Source of the DNA: Hofstenia miamia
Lineage: Eukaryota; Xenacoelomorpha; Acoela; Hofsteniidae
Assembly: GCA_900660155.1 (NCBI GenBank)
Contig: CABFPE010000686.1
Location: forward strand, 188,210-252,209
Reading direction: 5' to 3'
DNA: 64,000 nucleotides
The notes below the pieces were generated by a model that ran no database searches, was not told where the DNA came from, and saw only the letters and a program-made list of their open reading frames with translations. Position numbers and translations under genes: made by a program. Positions 60,840 to 64,000 of the stretch are shown here, piece by piece. How positions within the stretch are numbered: position 1 is the stretch's first letter; every line of letters starts with the position of its first letter.

Positions 60840-61600
60840 GTATCTTTAGCCTGTTTGTTTGTTTGCTAAGGTGCTTGTAGATGAAGCACATGGTTATGTA
60901 TTGCATGAAATAGCTAGGTGCTTGTAGGCATAAATTAGTCTCTATTTTAGTGATGCTAAACTTGCTTAAGTTATGTTTAAACTCTAGATATAGTTCTTGT
61001 TTATTCCGTTTAAAAGTGCGCAGTAGTAGGACAGTTGACTGGTAATGAATGTATTTTTTAGTGGTTAGCTTTGTGCTATTTTTCTTAATTCCGTAATGTC
61101 TTGGATGTCTTTATTCACTTGTCTTCTCTTGTTTGAAATAAATTCTTTATAGTTTAAATCCTTATTTAATTCAACTCCTAAGTAGGTCATAGTTCTATTT
61201 GTGCTTAATTAATGCTTATTTTTAATATATCTGACATATATCTAAGCTCCTTTGCTGCAAAGTTCGTGAATTGTGTCTTGATGTTAAAATTTAGATTGTT
61301 TTGATTGAAATATCATATTAGATGTTGTATATTAGTGCTTAGTTCAGCTGTTGCATTCTGACTGATTAAACAAGTATCATCTGCATATTCGTATACTTCG
61401 CATGTATTTTTATCTACAAATTGTTCATATCGTTCACATAAAGTGTAAAGAGTATAGGTATTTTCAAGGGCTAGAAGCGCATTGTATTTGTTGAAGAAAT
61501 GCATAAAATCTAAAATCATTGTGAAACAGAAAAATACGTATGGTATGGAAGACACAAAATGTTGGACCTTAGTATTACAGGCTAGCAAGATTTCAGTTTC
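60840..61600 (-). pseudogene. Decayed reverse transcriptase fragment, LINE-like
   Basis: On the minus strand: YEYADDTCLISQNATAELST holds the YADD active site, followed by IKTQFTNFAAKE, then TYLGVELNKDLNYKEFI, which matches the YLGV block after the RT active site. Later comes a worn SQLSYYCALLNGINK. Stops and frame changes interrupt it. The family is not certain; a non-LTR element is inferred. Confidence 0.6.
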
Positions 61601-61984
61601 TTGACCTTAGTATTTGTAGGATAAATTTAGCAAACCGGTTATCTAATCGTTTTAATACTATCTATAAATATAGAATCAGTAATAGCAAAAGTATAATAAA
61701 GAAATAATTTATATTTTTACAAAAAAATCTTCAATATTTTTAGTAAATATCCAGTAAACAATATATTTTAGGTAAAAATGAAAATTTTCAGTAAAATCTA
61801 CTTTATTTAAATGTTATTTTCAGGGTTATCCATGGGTAGAATTTTAATCCCCACTCCAACTATGATATTTGAGCAGGGATCTCTATGGAGACCCAAGAAT
61901 AAACGCATATTGCAGTGAAAATCATATGTATGATATCTACTAAATATCTTTGTTTACAATTTTTTAACAAATGTATTTAATTTA

Positions 61985-62009
61985 ATATATATATATATAT
62001 ATATATATA
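61985..62009. repeat. (TA)n microsatellite
   Basis: About 12 TA units. Confidence 0.9.
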
Positions 62010-62078
62010 CATTAACTAGCCTTTGTCTGTAATTGTACAAGAAACATATATATACATACACATTATGCACTTCAATGT

Positions 62079-62080
<2 letters not shown>

Positions 62081-62146
<66 letters not shown>
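62081..62146. repeat. Long (TA)n microsatellite
   Basis: About 33 uninterrupted TA units, the longest in the window. Confidence 0.97.
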
Positions 62147-62152
<6 letters not shown>

Positions 62153-62590
62153 TCCAACTTGACCAGATTGTTAGATTCCTGGATATTGGATGAACTAATG
62201 TACAATTCTAACATTAATGAGATATTGATGTTTGGAAAGCAGACTATTACTAAATATTTATTGTCATTCTATCAACGCTGATGTCAAACCAATGTTTTAT
62301 TCAAGAATTTTTCACTTTAAATATATGTCAATTTGACCCATCTAACCAACAAAATCTACAGCTAAACGTTGATGACTGACTTAAATATTAGAATTTTGGT
62401 ATAACATTCTATTTCATTTAGGTTGTTTCAATTAATATCACCCAATATCTTGTTCTTCTTATTTCAAAATGAAGTAATCATTTAGTGACCAAATGTAAAT
62501 ATGCTATGAAATTCGTCAAATAGAGTTCTATTGCTGAAACTATTTCTTATAATTTATTGGATAAATGGATAATTGATATGGAAGATTTAG

Positions 62591-62649
62591 CCAATCAAAA
62601 AAGCAAAAAAAAAAATTTAGCCAATCAAAAACGCAAAAAATATATAAAA
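62591..62649 (+). promoter_or_regulatory. Duplicated CCAAT boxes and TATA box of the second GPCR copy
   Basis: TTTAGCCAATCAAAA occurs twice (near 62586 and 62616), then TATATAAAA at 62641, about 40 bp before the ATG. The first GPCR copy has a single CCAAT. Confidence 0.5.
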
Positions 62650-62681
62650 ACCGAATATTCTTAAATCAATCAGTTTATCTC

Positions 62682-62982
62682 ATGAATCTTTCACTCTACA
62701 CCACTTCTATTGCCGCTGACTATGAGATTGCATCTGTGAGAATGCGCATTTACTGCGCTTTCGTCTCACTCGTTGGCATAGTTGGCAATATGTATGTTAT
62801 CAAGGCTTTCGTTTTTGCAGAAGAAATACGAAAGCTAATGGGACCTGCGTCAGTGCTCGTTGTTTCCTTAGCATTTTTAGACCTCAGTGCTTGTTGTAGC
62901 ATGATACCATCGATGATATTTTCTCGGTTCTTTGGAAAGTTCTTGAATCTTCCAATTGTTTGCCAATTGTTGTCGAGCACGT
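62682..62982 (+). CDS. Paralogous GPCR, first exon, cut by an assembly break
   Basis: About 100 codons nearly identical to exon 1 of the upstream GPCR, from the start methionine (MNLSLYTTSIAADYEIASVR) through TM1, TM2 and the TM3 cysteine, then cut at the N at 62983. Over 300 bp I count eight differences, five of them changing the residue (Leu to Phe twice, Ile to Val, Ile to Met, Arg to Gly). The upstream flank is recognisably homologous but much more diverged, with insertions. That favours a true tandem paralogue over an allele. The rest of the gene is not in the window. Confidence 0.8.
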
Positions 62983-62983
62983 N

Positions 62984-63605
62984 CTAAATTTACGTCTCTT
63001 GGGTGAAAGTCCAACACTGAGCTTTGTGATTGTATGTTACATCCTTCATTTTCAGTTACTGTGAACGCACGAACTCCGACAATGGATTAATATACATTAG
63101 GAAAAGCAGGGGCCCTAATATAGACCCTTGAGGGACACCTAAATGGAACATTAAAGAATTCGAACATGCACCATTAATAATGACTTTCTGTTTGCGATTC
63201 ATCAAGTAAGACTTAAACCACCTAAGAGCAGTACCATTAATACCATACCGGGATTTCGTGATATTCAATAGAATGCAATGGTTAACAGTATCGAATGCCA
63301 AAGATAGGTCAAGTGAAATAAAACAAATGGGTTTCTTGTTATCAAATGATAGGAGAAAGTCAGAGTATAAGGGTAAAAGAGCAGTTTCGGTACTTCGACC
63401 TGATAGATAAGCAGATTGAAAAGGATCAATCAAATTAAATCTTTCAAGATAAGATATCAACTGCTTGGATACAATCTTCTCCAAAGCTTTTGATAAGAGA
63501 GGCAGCTGAGTAACCGGTCGGTAATTAGCCTTATCATTCGCAAAGAGGCCAGCCCTTTTTAGCAGAGGTTTGGTTATACCTAATTTCCTGAATTCCAGGA
63601 ATTTT
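62984..63605 (-). pseudogene. LINE reverse transcriptase fragment
   Basis: On the minus strand: YRPVTQLPLLSKALEKIVSK, then FNLIDPFQSAYLSGRSTETA, CFISLDLSLAFDTVNHCILL (first catalytic Asp block) and GVPQGSILGPLLFLMYINPL. It stops at FVRSQ before the YADD block, so the second catalytic block is missing. The 5' side also breaks off near 63600. It is a different family from the 15.2-16.6 kb LINE, closer to CR1/L2-type by motif style. Confidence 0.85.
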
Positions 63606-63629
63606 ATGAAGTTTTAAGGAAATAGCATA

Positions 63630-63674
63630 AAACATGCTTTAGACAGGTTACTGTTCCCAAAATTTTGGCCAGTA

Positions 63675-63675
<1 letters not shown>
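63630..63675 (-). mobile_element. Tc1/mariner terminal inverted repeat, solitary
   Basis: Read on the minus strand from 63675: TA then CAGTACTGGCCAAAATTTTG, a common Tc1-type terminus, followed by GGAACAG. The element would extend leftwards, but no transposase follows. Confidence 0.55.
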
Positions 63676-63676
<1 letters not shown>

Positions 63677-63711
<35 letters not shown>

Positions 63712-63735
63712 TTATATATATATATATATATATAT
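63677..63735. repeat. (TA)n microsatellite, interrupted
   Basis: Two long TA runs separated by AAATATTA, directly at the TA where the Tc1 terminus ends. Confidence 0.9.
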
Positions 63736-64000
63736 TTACACTAATTACAAATTTACAAACAGGCTACAACTAAAGAAATAAAAACGCTAAAAAAACAACA
63801 AATATATACAATTTAAAAATATGTATTTTTCCACCATACATTTAGTCGTTTTCACGTGCCGAGGAAAAATTGTTTATTTAATAAGTTTTCTTTAAGCAGC
63901 TTCTTAAAATTATATATTGTCTTTGCATTTCTAATATTTCTTGGTAGATTATTCCATAACTTCGAAGATGATACACAGTATGTTGCCAAAATGATGAATT

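Noticed and set aside
61954-62214. Minus-strand 86-codon Tyr/Ile frame
   Set aside because: Translation of (TA)n repeats, not a gene.
1-64000. LTR retroviruses, Polintons, CRISPR arrays, tRNA or rRNA genes
   Set aside because: I looked for long terminal repeats, gag/integrase/capsid motifs, regular spacer arrays and cloverleaf-like boxes and found nothing I could support. All RT fragments seen look non-LTR.

Overview
This is AT-rich nuclear DNA from a metazoan. It has spliced genes, a rhodopsin-family GPCR, several LINE families, Tc1/mariner and hAT-type DNA transposons, and many (TA)n microsatellites. The phylum cannot be fixed from the sequence; an invertebrate is the best inference. There are no bacterial, CRISPR or operon features, and I recognised no LTR retrovirus or Polinton.

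Positions 1199-43128 hold one host gene that I could thread from start codon to poly(A) signal: 24 exons on the + strand with matching splice phases. It encodes a protein of about 1,260-1,300 residues that starts with a signal peptide. The body is a long run of alpha-helical, leucine-rich repeats resembling the stereocilin/otoancorin/mesothelin family (likely extracellular superhelical adhesion proteins). Introns fall into two classes: tiny ones of about 40 bp, and kilobase ones filled with transposons (LINE at 15.1-16.6 kb, MITEs, hAT-like elements, a Tc1 fossil at 41.6-42.7 kb).

Positions 43.2-52.1 kb are intergenic: old DNA-transposon debris and a 1,000-N gap lying among rearranged mariner-like transposase pieces. 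Positions 52372-59575 hold a second complete gene, a 306-residue class A GPCR in three exons, with a CCAAT box and a TATA box just upstream. A paralogous first exon with the same promoter layout recurs at 62.6-62.98 kb, so this is probably a tandem GPCR cluster. The window ends in a LINE fragment, a Tc1 terminal repeat and microsatellites.

The assembly needs caution. Single Ns at 20856, 21689, 27061, 32935 and 62983, and the 71-N run at 28525-28595, sit at or next to repeated or disrupted stretches. At 21689, 27061, 28525 and 32935 the sequence on one side is repeated nearby, as if overlapping or allelic contigs were laid end to end. The apparent duplication of a coding exon at 33036-33178 is best read as such an artefact. 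The two genes share no evident pathway: one is a secreted structural-type protein, the other a membrane receptor.
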